Of a stretch of DNA of 64,000 nucleotides, positions 51,875 to 62,073 are shown in pieces. The position numbers and the translations under genes were made by a program. The notes below the pieces were generated by a model, which was given only the letters and a program-made list of their open reading frames with translations, ran no database searches and had not been told where the DNA came from. This stretch comes from Candidatus Dormiibacterota bacterium. GTDB taxonomy: Bacteria > Chloroflexota > Dormibacteria > Aeolococcales > Aeolococcaceae. The DNA is taken from NCBI GenBank assembly GCA_003153505.1, contig PLZA01000014.1, forward strand, positions 112,913 to 176,912, in the 5' to 3' direction. Within the stretch, counting starts at the first letter, position 1, and every line of letters starts with the position of its first letter.

Positions 51875-54081
51875 TGGCCGCGTCCGTGACGGCAATCCTC
51901 AGCCCGATCGCCCTGTTGCTCCTTGCCGGCGCATCGCTGACGGCCAGCGGGCTGCGCTGGCGGAAGCTGCTCGGCGAGATGCGGCGCAGCACGCGGCACG
52001 AGCGTCGCCTCGATCATCCCGCCTCGCGCGTGCGAGCGTTCTTTGTCTACGTGGTCGCGCAGGGGCGGTTGCTGCGATGGCCGTTCGCCGGAGTGCTGCA
52101 CGCGTTCATCTTCTGGGGCTTCGTGGTGCTGCTCACCGCGATTGCGCAGGGGATCGTGGAAGCACTCTGGCAGGGATTCCAGTTCAACCTGCTCCCCGGG
52201 AGCGGTGCGATCGCGTTCCTGCAGGACCTGTTCTTCTTCGTTGTCATCTGCGGCATCGCCATGGCCGTGTTCAACCGGCTGGTCATCAATCCGACGCGCT
52301 TTCGCGGCAGCCACCGTGGTGACGCCATCCTCATCCTCGCGTGGATCGCGGTGCTGCTCATCTGCATGGAGCTCAACTACGCGACGCGGATCGCTGAGGG
52401 CGCACCGGAAGCGCTTGGTCAGTGGCGCCCCATCGCGTCAGCCCTGTCGAGCATCTTCCGGCCGCTCGGCTCGGGGAGCGAGGCGCTGACCGTCCTCCAC
52501 GGCCTGTTCTTCTGGGCGCACCTCACCCTTGTCTTTGGATTCCTCGTGTATCTCGGCTACAGCAAGCATCTGCACATCATCACCTCGGTTCCCAACGTCC
52601 TGTTCAAGAACGAGCGACCCAAGGGAGCGCTGCGCACCCTCGACATCGACGCCGTGATGAATGCCGAGAATGAGGCGGATCAGCACTTTGGAGCAGGCGC
52701 ACTCGAGCACTTCTCGTGGAAGGACATGCTCGATCTGTACACCTGCACGGAATGCGGGCGCTGCCAGACGCATTGCCCCGCGTACAACACCGGCAAGCCG
52801 CTATCGCCGAAGACGCTGATCACCGACCTGCGAGACCTCGCATACGAGAACCTCGCGGGTGGGTACGCGGCCACCAGGCACGATGCGCACGTGGCCCAAC
52901 CGGGCACTGACGCCACCGCACCCGACGGCGCCGTGATGTGGACGAGTGGTGATCATCACCCCGGTGCTGCGCACGATCTTCCGGGTCATTTCCAGCCATC
53001 GTGGCTCTCACCGGACGATGTCGCCGCCGCCGTGCCGGACGGCGCGACACGGCCGCTGATCGGTGGCACGGTTCTCGAGGAGACGCTCTGGGCGTGCACC
53101 ACCTGCGGTGCGTGCATGGATCAGTGCCCGGTGCTGATCGAGCACGTTCCCAAGATCATGGACATGCGCCGGCACCTCGTCCTCGACGAGTCGCGCCTCC
53201 CGAAGCAGGCGGAATCGGCGTTGCGCAACATCGAGAACGTGGCCAACCCGTACGGGCTGTCCCACCAGTCGCGAGCTGACTGGGCACGCGATCTCGGCGT
53301 CTCCTTCATCGCCGACAAGCCGGACGCTGAGTACCTGTACTGGGTCGGCTGCGCCGCGTCATTCGATGAGCGTGCGAAGACGATCGCCGCAGCACTCTCC
53401 AAGATCCTTCAGGCCGCGGGGGTGGACTTCGCCATCCTCGGCACCGAGGAGAAGTGCACCGGCGACCCGGCGCGAAGGATTGGCAACGAATACCTCTTCC
53501 AGGAGCGCGCCAGGGAGAACGTCGCAGTGCTCAAGCGGCACAACGTGCGCAAGATCATCGCCTCCTGCCCGCACTGCTTCAACACCTTCGCCAACGAGTA
53601 CGGCGATTTCGGCGGTGACTATGAGGTCATCCATCACACCCAGATGATCGACCGCCTGCTCAAGGAGGGGCGGATCACGCTCGATGCCGCCAAGGCGCAG
53701 GAGGAGACGATCACCTATCACGACTCCTGTTACCTCGGCCGCTGGAATGACATCTTCGCGCCGCCGCGGGAGATCCTCGAACGAATCCCCGGCCTCAAGG
53801 TGGTCGAGATGGCGCGAAGCAAGAGCGAGGGGATGTGCTGCGGCGCCGGCGGCGGCAGGATGTGGATGGAGGAGGGCCAGCCGCGGGTCAACCACCGCAG
53901 GGTCGACCAGGCGGTGGACACGCATGCCACCAAGGTCGCGACCGCGTGCCCGTTCTGCCTCGCCATGTTCGACGAGGGCATCTCGGCGAAGCAGATCGGC
54001 GGAACCCTCGCGGTCGACGACGTGGCGGTCTACGTCGCGCGGGCGCTGAAGGAGCCTGCTACGGACTCACCGCCCGTCTAG
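51874..54081 (+). CDS. EtfD/FadF-like membrane ETF:quinone reductase (heterodisulfide reductase-type)
   Basis: 735 residues from GTG 51874 (AGGA upstream). The N-terminal third has about six helices of a NarI-like b-type cytochrome domain. Two [4Fe-4S] motifs follow, CTECGRCQTHCPAYN and CTTCGACMDQCPVLIEH. The C-terminal half has two CCG-type domains (GCAASFDERAK, SCPHCFNTF and SCYLGRWND, CCGAGGGRMWMEE). This build is that of Rv0338c/EtfD and FadF, which carry electrons from acyl-CoA dehydrogenases via ETF to menaquinone. Its place behind the hydratase fits beta-oxidation. Confidence 0.9.
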   Translation: MAASVTAILSPIALLLLAGASLTASGLRWRKLLGEMRRSTRHERRLDHPASRVRAFFVYVVAQGRLLRWPFAGVLHAFIFWGFVVLLTAIAQGIVEALWQGFQFNLLPGSGAIAFLQDLFFFVVICGIAMAVFNRLVINPTRFRGSHRGDAILILAWIAVLLICMELNYATRIAEGAPEALGQWRPIASALSSIFRPLGSGSEALTVLHGLFFWAHLTLVFGFLVYLGYSKHLHIITSVPNVLFKNERPKGALRTLDIDAVMNAENEADQHFGAGALEHFSWKDMLDLYTCTECGRCQTHCPAYNTGKPLSPKTLITDLRDLAYENLAGGYAATRHDAHVAQPGTDATAPDGAVMWTSGDHHPGAAHDLPGHFQPSWLSPDDVAAAVPDGATRPLIGGTVLEETLWACTTCGACMDQCPVLIEHVPKIMDMRRHLVLDESRLPKQAESALRNIENVANPYGLSHQSRADWARDLGVSFIADKPDAEYLYWVGCAASFDERAKTIAAALSKILQAAGVDFAILGTEEKCTGDPARRIGNEYLFQERARENVAVLKRHNVRKIIASCPHCFNTFANEYGDFGGDYEVIHHTQMIDRLLKEGRITLDAAKAQEETITYHDSCYLGRWNDIFAPPREILERIPGLKVVEMARSKSEGMCCGAGGGRMWMEEGQPRVNHRRVDQAVDTHATKVATACPFCLAMFDEGISAKQIGGTLAVDDVAVYVARALKEPATDSPPV

Positions 54082-54102
54082 GTCCCAGGGAGCCCACCGC
54101 CC

Positions 54103-54282
54103 TCAGATCGGGCGGGGCAGCCGCTGGTTGCGGAGCGATTGAAAGCGGGCGCCACAATCGGCGCACTTGAAGCCTGGCTGGTCGTACCCGGTCTGGCGGT
54201 CGCCGAACGTCAACGGGATGACCCGCGTGCCATCACAACGCGAGCATGGAGGGTCAATCGGCGCCGGCCGGTCGTAAGGCAT
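54103..54282 (-). CDS. small zinc-ribbon protein
   Basis: 59 residues from the ATG at 54282. It has two CxxC pairs, PCSRCDG near residue 13 and KCADCGA near residue 42, forming one zinc ribbon, and is otherwise polar with a basic C-terminus. It lies between the EtfD-like and SCP-2 genes on the opposite strand. Function unknown; such ribbons often bind nucleic acid or proteins. Confidence 0.6.
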   Translation of the reverse strand: MPYDRPAPIDPPCSRCDGTRVIPLTFGDRQTGYDQPGFKCADCGARFQSLRNQRLPRPI

Positions 54283-54388
54283 GGCCAGAGGATGCCACGT
54301 CGCGGTGGGTGGCGCGCCGGTGATCTCAGGGGGCACACTTGGCTGCCCGACCAAATTTCGGGGAGCACCCGTCCATGGAGGCGCAGCA

Positions 54389-54832
54389 GTGGCAGACACC
54401 GACGCCGTCGACGCGTACAGCCCGGAGTGGGCCGAGGCTTTCAAGGCCGAGATCAACAAGTCGCCCGTGTACAAGCAGGCGGCGGCGGGCTGGGAGGGCT
54501 CCGTCGGGCTCGTGGTGCTCGCCGAACCTGACAAGAACTTCCCTGAGGACCGAGGCGTCTTCCTCGATCTCTGGCACGGCGAGGCCCGAGACGTCCGCGT
54601 TGGGACGCGAGAAGACGCACAGCAGGCCAAGTTCGTGATCACGGGCGCGTACTCGCGCTGGAAGCAGGTGGCCCAGAAGGAGCTCGACGCCACCAAGGGG
54701 ATCATGCTCGGCCGCCTGAAGCTGAAGGGTGACTTCCCAACGATCGTGCGATACACCAAGGCCTCCCAGGAGCTGACCAACTGCACCACCCGAGTGCCGG
54801 TCAAGTGGCCGGACGAGGGCCTGACGGGGTGA
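54389..54832 (+). CDS. SCP-2 sterol-transfer family protein
   Basis: 147 residues from a GTG preceded by GGAGG. The SCP-2 fold is read from AYSPEWAEAFKAEINKSPVYKQAA, then GVFLDLWHGEARDV, AKFVITGAYSRWKQVA and a final MLGRLKLKGDFPTIVRYTKASQELTNC. Stand-alone SCP-2 proteins bind lipids or acyl-CoA. Its stop overlaps the next gene (GTGA), a 3-hydroxyacyl-CoA dehydrogenase, consistent with a lipid-handling role. Confidence 0.85.
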   Translation: MADTDAVDAYSPEWAEAFKAEINKSPVYKQAAAGWEGSVGLVVLAEPDKNFPEDRGVFLDLWHGEARDVRVGTREDAQQAKFVITGAYSRWKQVAQKELDATKGIMLGRLKLKGDFPTIVRYTKASQELTNCTTRVPVKWPDEGLTG

Positions 54833-55746
54833 ATCCTTCAGTGCCACGCGGCGGTGACCAGGGTCGCCTCCTGGTCGTCGGCGCGGGCACCATGGGGGCT
54901 CAGATCGCCCAGCAGGCGGCGCTCCAGGGGATCGACGTGTCCCTGGTTGATGTCGACGCCGAGCACCTCAAGCGGGCAATGACCTCGAATCGCCAGTGGC
55001 TGGACCGCAGGGTGGAGAAGGGCAAGCTCGACCGGGCCGATGCCGATGCGGCGGCAGGCCGCGTGACGGCCACGACCGACCTCGCCTCCGCCGCCTCGGA
55101 GTCGGCGTGGGCGATCGAAGCCGTCGTCGAGCTGCCGTCCGTCAAACGGGAGATCTTCGCGGAGCTGGACGCTCACCTCCCGGCGCGTGCGGGCATCGCC
55201 ACCAACTCGAGCAACATCGTCGTCTCCCGGCTCGCCGACGCGACCGCGCGTCCGGAGCTGTGCTGCAACATGCACTTCTTCCATCCCGTCCTGGTGATGG
55301 ACCTCTGCGAGGTGGTGCGCGGGCCGGAGACCTCCGACGAGACGTGCGCTCGCGCCGTGGCATGGTCGCGCCGGATGGGCAGGACACCCATCGTGGTGGA
55401 GAAAGAGATCGACGGCTTCATCGTCAACCGCATCCTGGGGGCGGCGTCTCGCGAGGCGTTCTCACTCCTCCAGGGTGGCGTGGCCTCCGCCGCAGACATC
55501 GACATTGCGGTGCGCAAGGGGCTGAACTGGCCGATGGGACCGTTCGAGCTTGCTGACTTCTCGGGTCTCGACACCGTCCTGACGATCCGCAGGGACCGCA
55601 TGGAGCGGGATCATGCCCCCGGGGATGTCGCCACCGTCGCGATTCTCGAGCGCATGGTGAGCGCCGGCCGCCTCGGGCGAAAGAGCGGTCGAGGCTTCTA
55701 CGACTACGCCGTCGACCCGCCCGCGCCCCTGCCGCTTCCGGACTGA
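54829..55746 (+). CDS. 3-hydroxyacyl-CoA (3-hydroxybutyryl-CoA) dehydrogenase
   Basis: 305 residues from GTG 54829. NAD motif VVGAGTMGAQIAQQA, the substrate-binding region TNSSNIVVSRLA, catalytic His-Glu in NMHFFHPVLVMDLCEVV, and the C-terminal dimer domain VNRILGAASREAFSLL, GLNWPMGPFELADFSGLD, then [11 protein letters not shown]. It performs the third step of beta-oxidation, or the reverse in butanoate metabolism. Its last 43 bases overlap the convergent GT87 gene. Confidence 0.92.
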   Translation: MNPSVPRGGDQGRLLVVGAGTMGAQIAQQAALQGIDVSLVDVDAEHLKRAMTSNRQWLDRRVEKGKLDRADADAAAGRVTATTDLASAASESAWAIEAVVELPSVKREIFAELDAHLPARAGIATNSSNIVVSRLADATARPELCCNMHFFHPVLVMDLCEVVRGPETSDETCARAVAWSRRMGRTPIVVEKEIDGFIVNRILGAASREAFSLLQGGVASAADIDIAVRKGLNWPMGPFELADFSGLDTVLTIRRDRMERDHAPGDVATVAILERMVSAGRLGRKSGRGFYDYAVDPPAPLPLPD

Positions 55747-56975
55747 GCCAGGGCGGCCCGCGCTGGAGTCCCGGCCCGAGCTCTTGTGGCCGAGAGGAGC
55801 AGGGCGGCGACGCCGATCCCCACGAGCCCGAGGGGAACGAGCCGACCGGGTGGGGCCGGCGCGGCATTCCCGGTGTCAACCAGAGTGAGCACCCCGAGGA
55901 GTGCCCAGGCCGCGATCACCCGGATCGTCGCCAGTCCCGGCCACTCCCCGGCGTCGGTCGCAGTGGCGCGCGCGACGCACCACGCGAAGGCCGGCGCGAG
56001 GATCACGATGTCGTGGGGCAGGAGATGCGGCGATGCCGCCAGCGACAGGGCCGCCGCACCTGCGAGCGATGCTTCGAGCGCACCGGGCCGCCCGCGCGAG
56101 CGGGCGCCGAGCACGCCGCAGCCGGCTAGCGCCATGAGCGCGCCGGCAATGCCGATGATCATCGCAGCACTCCCGTTGCCCGCCCAGGAGGCAACCAAGC
56201 CGGGGATCCCGAGGGTGCTCGCCCCCGGCGTGTTGCCGGCCGCGAAGCCCAGGGCGGACACGAAGCCGGCGATGCCGCCGGGGCCGACCAGCACGAGCGA
56301 CACCGCGGCCACCAGCGCGCATCCGGCTGCGGCCCCGCCGAGCGCCCGCCAGTCGCGCCGGGCTAGCAGCCAGATGCCAAGTCCGATCGCCAGGTGTGGC
56401 TTGGTCGCGGCGAAGGCGAGCGCCAGCCAGAACCCGGCAGCACGCGGCCGGTCCTTGCGCCAGGCCGCATAGGCGCCGGCCAGCCCGAGTGCCGTGATGC
56501 CGTCGATCTGACCGAGGAGGAGGAGGGCGTACGTTCCGCCTGCGACAACGGCGACTGCGAGCGTTGCGGTGCGTGGACCCCGGCCGATGCGCGGCGGCCA
56601 CGGACCGGCGCGGATGGCGATCCACACGCCGAACACCAGGAGGACGAGTTCGATCAGCGACCAGACGCGGAACGCCAGCCCCGGGTCGAGAACGGTGAGC
56701 GGGAGCGCAAGCAGCGCCGTGGTGGGCGGCGTGATGAATGGGAGGTTGATGACCGTGCCGGGAGGCAGGAGCGTGAGATGGCGTGCATGCTCCACCCGCT
56801 GGTCGTACAGGTCGGCCCCGTCGCCGCCGCGCAGCAGCAGCGCCGCCACGTACGAGGCTGAGAAGTCGGTGCCGCGCTCGCGAACCGGGGTCACCTGTGC
56901 CCACGAGATCGCGTAATACGCGAGGAGGACGGCGCTGACAGCGGTGGCGATGACGACCGCGCGACGGGTTCTCAC
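55704..56975 (-). CDS. GT87 (DUF2029) membrane glycosyltransferase
   Basis: 423 residues, about ten helices, starting GTG 56975. It has [24 protein letters not shown] in the first loop, [17 protein letters not shown], and [20 protein letters not shown] in the middle, closely paralleling the protein at 36905-38176. So it is the third GT87 of the window, outside the glycan operon. Sugar and acceptor unknown. Confidence 0.82.
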   Translation of the reverse strand: MRTRRAVVIATAVSAVLLAYYAISWAQVTPVRERGTDFSASYVAALLLRGGDGADLYDQRVEHARHLTLLPPGTVINLPFITPPTTALLALPLTVLDPGLAFRVWSLIELVLLVFGVWIAIRAGPWPPRIGRGPRTATLAVAVVAGGTYALLLLGQIDGITALGLAGAYAAWRKDRPRAAGFWLALAFAATKPHLAIGLGIWLLARRDWRALGGAAAGCALVAAVSLVLVGPGGIAGFVSALGFAAGNTPGASTLGIPGLVASWAGNGSAAMIIGIAGALMALAGCGVLGARSRGRPGALEASLAGAAALSLAASPHLLPHDIVILAPAFAWCVARATATDAGEWPGLATIRVIAAWALLGVLTLVDTGNAAPAPPGRLVPLGLVGIGVAALLLSATRARAGTPARAALAQSGSGRGAGGSTA

Positions 56976-57050
56976 GGCGTCTGGACGCTAGCATCGAGTT
57001 CGCGCAAGCGAACGCCGCGTTGCCGTATTGCTTCCTATACTCGGCCGACG

Positions 57051-57485
57051 ATGGCGAGCACATTCACGAGGATCGACCACGTGGGGATTGCCGTCGCCGA
57101 CCTCGACCTCGCGGTCGCCACCTACCAGCGCCTGACCGGGTCCGCGCCCGCTCACCGGCAGGTGGTCGCCTCAGACGGCATCGAGGCAGTCATGTTCGAG
57201 GTTGGCGAGTCGCGCATCGAGTTGCTCGGCAGCACCGGGCCCGGCTCGAAGATCGCCGGATTCCTGGATCGGCGGGGCAGTGGCCTCCACCACGTCGCAT
57301 ACGGTGTCGACGACGTTCAGGCCAGCCTCGATCACTTCGCGGCCCTCGGTCTGCAACTCCTCGACACGTGTCCACGAAAGGGAGCTGCCGGCCGGCTGGT
57401 GGCATTCCTCCATCCGTCGGCGGCGGACGGCGTGCTCACCGAGCTGTGCCAGCCCGATCAGGAGAGCCCCGGGACGCACTCGTGA
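57051..57485 (+). CDS. mce: methylmalonyl-CoA epimerase
   Basis: 144 residues, VOC fold. It converts (2S)- to (2R)-methylmalonyl-CoA. Metal ligands are read from [12 protein letters not shown] (His), [13 protein letters not shown] (Glu), [11 protein letters not shown] (His) and the terminal LTELCQP (Glu). TATACT (57036-57041) is 9 bases upstream. Its stop overlaps the mutase gene, so the two consecutive pathway steps are co-translated. Confidence 0.93.
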   Translation: MASTFTRIDHVGIAVADLDLAVATYQRLTGSAPAHRQVVASDGIEAVMFEVGESRIELLGSTGPGSKIAGFLDRRGSGLHHVAYGVDDVQASLDHFAALGLQLLDTCPRKGAAGRLVAFLHPSAADGVLTELCQPDQESPGTHS

Positions 57486-59071
57486 GCGATCACCCCGGGG
57501 CCGAACCCATCACGCACACCGAGACGGAGTCCGGCATCCCCCTCGAGCCGTTCTATGTCGAGCAGCCGGGCGTATCTCCGCCTCCGGGTGACTACCCGTA
57601 CACCCGAGGCATCCGCGCCGACGGCTACCGCTCGCGGCTCTGGACCATGCGCCAGTACGCGGGATTCGGGAGCGCCGAGCAGACCAACGAGCGGTTCCAC
57701 TATCTGCTCCGCGCCGGACAGAACGGTCTCTCGGTCGCGTTCGACCTGCCCACCCAGATGGGATACGACAGCGACGACCCGGTCGCGCACGGTGAGGTGG
57801 GCAAGGTCGGCGTTGCAATCGACTCGCTCGACGACATGGAACTGCTCATGCGTGGCATCCCCCAGGACCGGGTCACGACGTCGATGACCATCAACGCCCC
57901 AGCGGCGATCCTGCTGCTCCTGTATGAGCTTGCCGCCGAGCGTAAGGGGATCGCCGCATCCTCGCTCGGGGGAACGATCCAGAACGACATCCTCAAGGAG
58001 TACGCCGCGCGAGGGACCTACATCTTCCCGCCGCGACCGTCGATGCGCCTGGTCACCGACACCTTCGCGTATTGCGCGCAACGGCTCCCGCGCTGGAACA
58101 CCATCAGCATCAGCGGATACCACATCCGAGAGGCGGGTGCGACGGCGCCGCAGGAGATCGCTTTCACGCTGAGCAACGGCGTCGCCTATGTCCAGGCCGC
58201 GATCGATGCCGGCCTCGACGTCGAGGACTTCGCTCCGCGGCTGAGCTTCTTCTTCAACGTCAGCAACGACTTCTTCGAGGAGGTCGCAAAATTCCGCGCA
58301 GCCCGCGCGATCTGGGCGGAGCTCATGCGTGACCGCTTCGGAGCATCTGGGGAGCGCAGCCTGCAACTGCGGTTTCATGCACAGACCAGCGGCGCGACGC
58401 TCACCGCACAGCAGCCGCTCAACAACGTGGTGCGCGTCTCGCTGCAGGCGCTTGCTGCGGTCTGCGGTGGAGCACAGTCGCTGCACACCAACAGCTACGA
58501 CGAGGCGCTGGCTCTGCCGTCCGAGCAGGCGGCCGAGATCGCACTGCGCACCCAGCAGGTCATCGGGCACGAGACGGGCGCTGCCAAGGTCACCGATCCC
58601 CTCGGAGGATCGCATCTGGTTGAGGCCCTGACCCACGATCTCATCGATGCGTCGCGAGCCCTCATGGACCGAGTCGAGCACCAGGGAGGCGCGGTGGCGG
58701 CGATCGAGGCAGGGTTCTACCAGCAGGAGATCCAGGAGTCGGCATACCGCCACCAGCGACTGGTGGAATCCGGTGAGCGCGTCATCGTCGGCGTCAACCG
58801 TTTCACCGAGACATCGCAGCCGGCGGTGCCCATCCTGCACATCGACGCAGCCCTCGAGGCGGCGCAGATCGAGCGGCTGGCGGCCATGCGCGCCGGCCGG
58901 TCCGACTTCGCCGTGAGCCGGGCGCTCGATGGCCTCCGCGCCGGCGCGGAGGGGACGGACAACCTCCTGCCCCTGATGCGCACCGCACTCGAGGCGAAGG
59001 CAACGGTCGGGGAGGTCTGCGGCGTGCTTCGCGAGATCTTCGGCGTCTACCGTCCTTCGGTCGTTGTGTGA
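57482..59071 (+). CDS. methylmalonyl-CoA mutase, large (substrate-binding) subunit without B12 domain
   Basis: 529 residues from GTG 57482. TIM barrel that isomerises (2R)-methylmalonyl-CoA to succinyl-Co[34 protein letters not shown] holds the Tyr (RQYAGF) that marks methylmalonyl- rather than isobutyryl-CoA mutase (RQF), and the substrate arginine is seen in [12 protein letters not shown]. The protein stops before any DxHxxG cobalamin domain. The small B12-binding subunit must be encoded elsewhere; none is seen in the window. Confidence 0.92.
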   Translation: MSDHPGAEPITHTETESGIPLEPFYVEQPGVSPPPGDYPYTRGIRADGYRSRLWTMRQYAGFGSAEQTNERFHYLLRAGQNGLSVAFDLPTQMGYDSDDPVAHGEVGKVGVAIDSLDDMELLMRGIPQDRVTTSMTINAPAAILLLLYELAAERKGIAASSLGGTIQNDILKEYAARGTYIFPPRPSMRLVTDTFAYCAQRLPRWNTISISGYHIREAGATAPQEIAFTLSNGVAYVQAAIDAGLDVEDFAPRLSFFFNVSNDFFEEVAKFRAARAIWAELMRDRFGASGERSLQLRFHAQTSGATLTAQQPLNNVVRVSLQALAAVCGGAQSLHTNSYDEALALPSEQAAEIALRTQQVIGHETGAAKVTDPLGGSHLVEALTHDLIDASRALMDRVEHQGGAVAAIEAGFYQQEIQESAYRHQRLVESGERVIVGVNRFTETSQPAVPILHIDAALEAAQIERLAAMRAGRSDFAVSRALDGLRAGAEGTDNLLPLMRTALEAKATVGEVCGVLREIFGVYRPSVVV

Positions 59072-59108
59072 ACCGAGGCCCGATGGAGTCCCCTGGTAGC
59101 CTGACAGC

Positions 59109-60770
59109 GTGACCAGGCAGGCGCGCAGAGGCGTTCCCCCCGTCGGAGCGAGTGATGCCGTCGCACCCGCCCACGTCCCAAATCCCGTGGACGCCGAGGG
59201 CGGGTCCGTGAGCGGATCCAGCGGGGGCACGGGAAAGAAGATCAACATGCTGCGCAAGCGCCGCTACGACGCGGTGCACCGCGGCGGCGCGGCGGAGCGG
59301 TCGCAGCATGCCAAAGGCAAGCTCACGGCGCGCGAGCGCATCGACCGTCTGCTCGATCCTGGTTCCTTCACCGAGCTCGACATGTTCGCGTTGCACCGGA
59401 CAACCAACTTCGACATGGACGAGCGCCGGATTCGTGGCGACGGGGTGATCACCGGCTGGGGAACCATCGAAGCCCGCCAGGTCTTCGTCTTCAGTCACGA
59501 CGCTTCGGTGTTCGGCGGCTCGCTCGGCGAGGTCTTCGCGGAGAAGGTGACCAAGATCATGGACCTCGCGCTGCGCACGGGCTGCCCCTGCATCGGCATC
59601 AACGACTCCGGCGGTGCTCGCATCCAGGAGGGCGTTGTCTCGCTCGCCGGATATGCCGAGATCTTCTATCGCAACGTCGAGGCGAGCGGCGTCGTCCCGC
59701 AGCTGTCGTTGATCGTTGGACCCTGCACGGGGGGCGCCGTGTACTCGCCGGCGATGACCGACTTTATCTTCATGGTACGCAAGGTCGGGTACATGTTCAT
59801 CACCGGCCCCGACGTCATCAAGGTCACGACCGGTGAGGACGTGACGTTCGAGGAGCTCGGTGGCTCGGACGTGCACAACCAGCGCAGCGGCGTCGCCCAT
59901 TTCATCGCCGACACCGAGGACGAGGCCTTCGCGCAGATGCGTGAGCTCCTCTCGTATCTGCCACCCAACAACCGCGAGAAGCCGCCATACCGCCCGACCC
60001 TCGACGATCCCAATCGCGAGGATGGTGAGCTCCAGACGATCATCCCCGACCACCCGAATCAGCCCTACGACATGCGCAGCGTGGTCACCCGCGTCGTCGA
60101 CGACGGCCGGTTCCTCGAGGTGATGCCGTACCACGCTGAGAACATCATCTGTGGCTTTGCGAGGCTCGACGGGCACCCGATCGGTGTGGTCGGCAATCAA
60201 CCGCGCGTGCTTGCCGGTGCGCTCGACATCTCCGCGTCCAACAAGGCGGCGCGCTTCGTGCGCTTCTGTGATTCGTTCAACGTGCCGCTGGTCACCTTCG
60301 TCGACGTTCCGGGCTTCCTTCCGGGGACCGACCAGGAGTACGGCGGCATCATCCGGCACGGCGCCAAGCTGCTGTACGCGTATTGCGAGGCGACGGTTCC
60401 CAAGCTCACCGTGATCACTCGCAAGGCCTACGGTGGCGCGTACGACGTCATGTGCTCCAAGCACATCCGCGCCGACTACAACGTGGCGTGGCCCACCGCG
60501 GAGATCGCGGTGATGGGACCGCAGGGTGCAGTGAGCGTCATCTTCAAGCGCGAGATCTCGAAGGCTGCGAATCCGAAGCAGCGGTCAGAACAGCTGATCG
60601 AGGAATACCGCGAGCAGTTCGCGAATCCGTATTACGCGGCCGAGCGAGGCTACGTCGACGACGTGATCGAGCCGCGGCAGACACGCGGAGCGCTCATTGC
60701 CGCACTGCGCATGGCGTACGACAAGAAGGTACAAACGCCGCAACGCAAGCACGGCAACATCCCGCTCTGA
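59109..60770 (+). CDS. pccB: propionyl-CoA carboxylase beta (carboxyltransferase) subunit
   Basis: 553 residues. Carboxylates propionyl-CoA to methylmalonyl-CoA, upstream of the epimerase and mutase. [69 protein letters not shown] and [14 protein letters not shown], with the Asp (AYDVM) that specifies propionyl-CoA in well-studied homologues. An N-terminal 45-residue extension is unusual. TAGCCT (59097-59102) is 6 bases before the GTG, so it is leaderless. The alpha/biotin subunit is not in the window. Confidence 0.94.
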   Translation: MTRQARRGVPPVGASDAVAPAHVPNPVDAEGGSVSGSSGGTGKKINMLRKRRYDAVHRGGAAERSQHAKGKLTARERIDRLLDPGSFTELDMFALHRTTNFDMDERRIRGDGVITGWGTIEARQVFVFSHDASVFGGSLGEVFAEKVTKIMDLALRTGCPCIGINDSGGARIQEGVVSLAGYAEIFYRNVEASGVVPQLSLIVGPCTGGAVYSPAMTDFIFMVRKVGYMFITGPDVIKVTTGEDVTFEELGGSDVHNQRSGVAHFIADTEDEAFAQMRELLSYLPPNNREKPPYRPTLDDPNREDGELQTIIPDHPNQPYDMRSVVTRVVDDGRFLEVMPYHAENIICGFARLDGHPIGVVGNQPRVLAGALDISASNKAARFVRFCDSFNVPLVTFVDVPGFLPGTDQEYGGIIRHGAKLLYAYCEATVPKLTVITRKAYGGAYDVMCSKHIRADYNVAWPTAEIAVMGPQGAVSVIFKREISKAANPKQRSEQLIEEYREQFANPYYAAERGYVDDVIEPRQTRGALIAALRMAYDKKVQTPQRKHGNIPL

Positions 60771-60773
60771 CGG

Positions 60774-62012
60774 TCAGCGCGGATTGATTCGCCGCCCGCC
60801 GGTTCGGGGAGCGGAGTCTTTCAGCCCGTCGGACAGCGGGACATAGGCCTTGGCGTAGGCCAGGTCGGTTCGCCCCTGCGCGTGATGGATCGCCGGCACT
60901 GCAGCGCGCACCAGGAGCACCTGCAACGCCGCCGCCACCGGGACGGCCAGCAACGCGCCGATCAAGCCCTGGACGGCGCCACCGACCAGAAGCGCGAGCA
61001 CGACGCCGAGCGCCGGCAGGGAAACCACGCGGTTCATCACCATCGGGACCACGGTGTTCGCGTCGACGAGCTGGATGACCAGGAGCACTGCGAGCACCAG
61101 GATCGGGTACGCCGGGCTGATCGTGAAGCCGAGGAGCACAGCTGGGATCACACCGACGATCCCGCCCACCATCGGAATCGCCGCGGTCAGCCCGGCGAAG
61201 ATGCCGAGGATGACCGGGTCCGGGAGGCCCATGAGCCAGCACGCGACCCCGACGACGAGCCCGACTGCCAGGCTGTTGATCGCCACCGCGCGAAGGAAAC
61301 CGCCCATGCGGAATCCCATCTCTCGAAAGATGTCGACGATCAGCTCGTGATGCGCTTCGGGAAAGAGATCGACGGTGAATACCTTGAGCCGGTCGCTGCT
61401 CACCAGCCAGAGAAAGCCGACCACGAGCACCAGCACGAAGTCGACGATGATGCTGAAGATCGTCCCGCCGATTGCGAAGAGCACGTTCTGCGCGGCGCCG
61501 ATGACCGAGCTCACCTGCTTGGCGACGTCGACATTGAAGTGGAACTGCTGCTCGACACCGGTGAACCAGCGCAGAAAATCCTCCTGGTAGGCGGGGAAAT
61601 TCCTGGCGAGCGACGACGCCTCACTGACGATCGGCTGCACGAGCAGCAGCACCATGACCGCGATGAACGCAAGGACCGCGATATAGACGATCAGGATGCC
61701 GGCCGCGCGAGGAATTCGCCGGCGTTGCAACTCAGCAACCAGGGGCCGGATTCCCTCGGCGAAGACGATCGCGACCAGCACGACCAGGACGATGCCGATG
61801 ATGGTGGCGAGGAACGCGACCAGGGCAACGATGCCGAGGACGATCAGCGCCGCGGTCACGAGCGTGCGCACCGAAACGACGTTGACGCCGTCCCGACGCG
61901 AGGTCGTCTGCGGTTCGGTGGCGACGCGGTCGGCAGCCGCCCCGGGGCGAGGTTCAGCCGGCTCGGGCGCCGGCTCTTGGTCTGGTGGAGTCCCGACGAC
62001 GCGTCTTGCCAA
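60774..62012 (-). CDS. AI-2E family (DUF20) transporter
   Basis: 412 residues from a TTG at 62012. A P/E-rich cytosolic N-terminus (about 50 residues) precedes eight hydrophobic segments. The family features are IFAGLTAAIPMVGGIVGVIPAVLLG and the late QLVDANTVVPMVMNRVVSLPALGVVLALLVGGAVQG. Despite the name, members export varied substrates (for example sodium/proton exchange); no AI-2 role is implied. TAGGCT (62025-62020) is 7 bases before the TTG, which decided the start. Confidence 0.82.
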   Translation of the reverse strand: MARRVVGTPPDQEPAPEPAEPRPGAAADRVATEPQTTSRRDGVNVVSVRTLVTAALIVLGIVALVAFLATIIGIVLVVLVAIVFAEGIRPLVAELQRRRIPRAAGILIVYIAVLAFIAVMVLLLVQPIVSEASSLARNFPAYQEDFLRWFTGVEQQFHFNVDVAKQVSSVIGAAQNVLFAIGGTIFSIIVDFVLVLVVGFLWLVSSDRLKVFTVDLFPEAHHELIVDIFREMGFRMGGFLRAVAINSLAVGLVVGVACWLMGLPDPVILGIFAGLTAAIPMVGGIVGVIPAVLLGFTISPAYPILVLAVLLVIQLVDANTVVPMVMNRVVSLPALGVVLALLVGGAVQGLIGALLAVPVAAALQVLLVRAAVPAIHHAQGRTDLAYAKAYVPLSDGLKDSAPRTGGRRINPR

Positions 62013-62019
62013 CCGGGTC

Positions 62020-62067
62020 AGCCTAGCAGCCTCCGGCTGCGGTGGAGAGACATGCTTTGCGTACTCT
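62020..62067. promoter_or_regulatory. divergent leaderless promoters of the AI-2E and aldo/keto reductase genes
   Basis: On the minus strand TAGGCT (62025-62020) precedes TTG 62012 by 7 bases. On the plus strand TACTCT (62062-62067) precedes GTG 62074 by 6 bases. The whole intergenic stretch is only 61 bases, so both -35 regions must share it. Confidence 0.6.
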
Positions 62068-62073
62068 GTCGAC

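Noticed and set aside
57458..60464. Two long minus-strand open frames (599 and 553 codons)
   Set aside because: Antisense to the methylmalonyl-CoA mutase and propionyl-CoA carboxylase genes; their protein text is Arg/Asp/His-rich with no motif.
60774..62012. AI-2E transporter as evidence of AI-2 quorum sensing
   Set aside because: The family name is historical; no luxS or lsr genes are seen and members transport other substrates.
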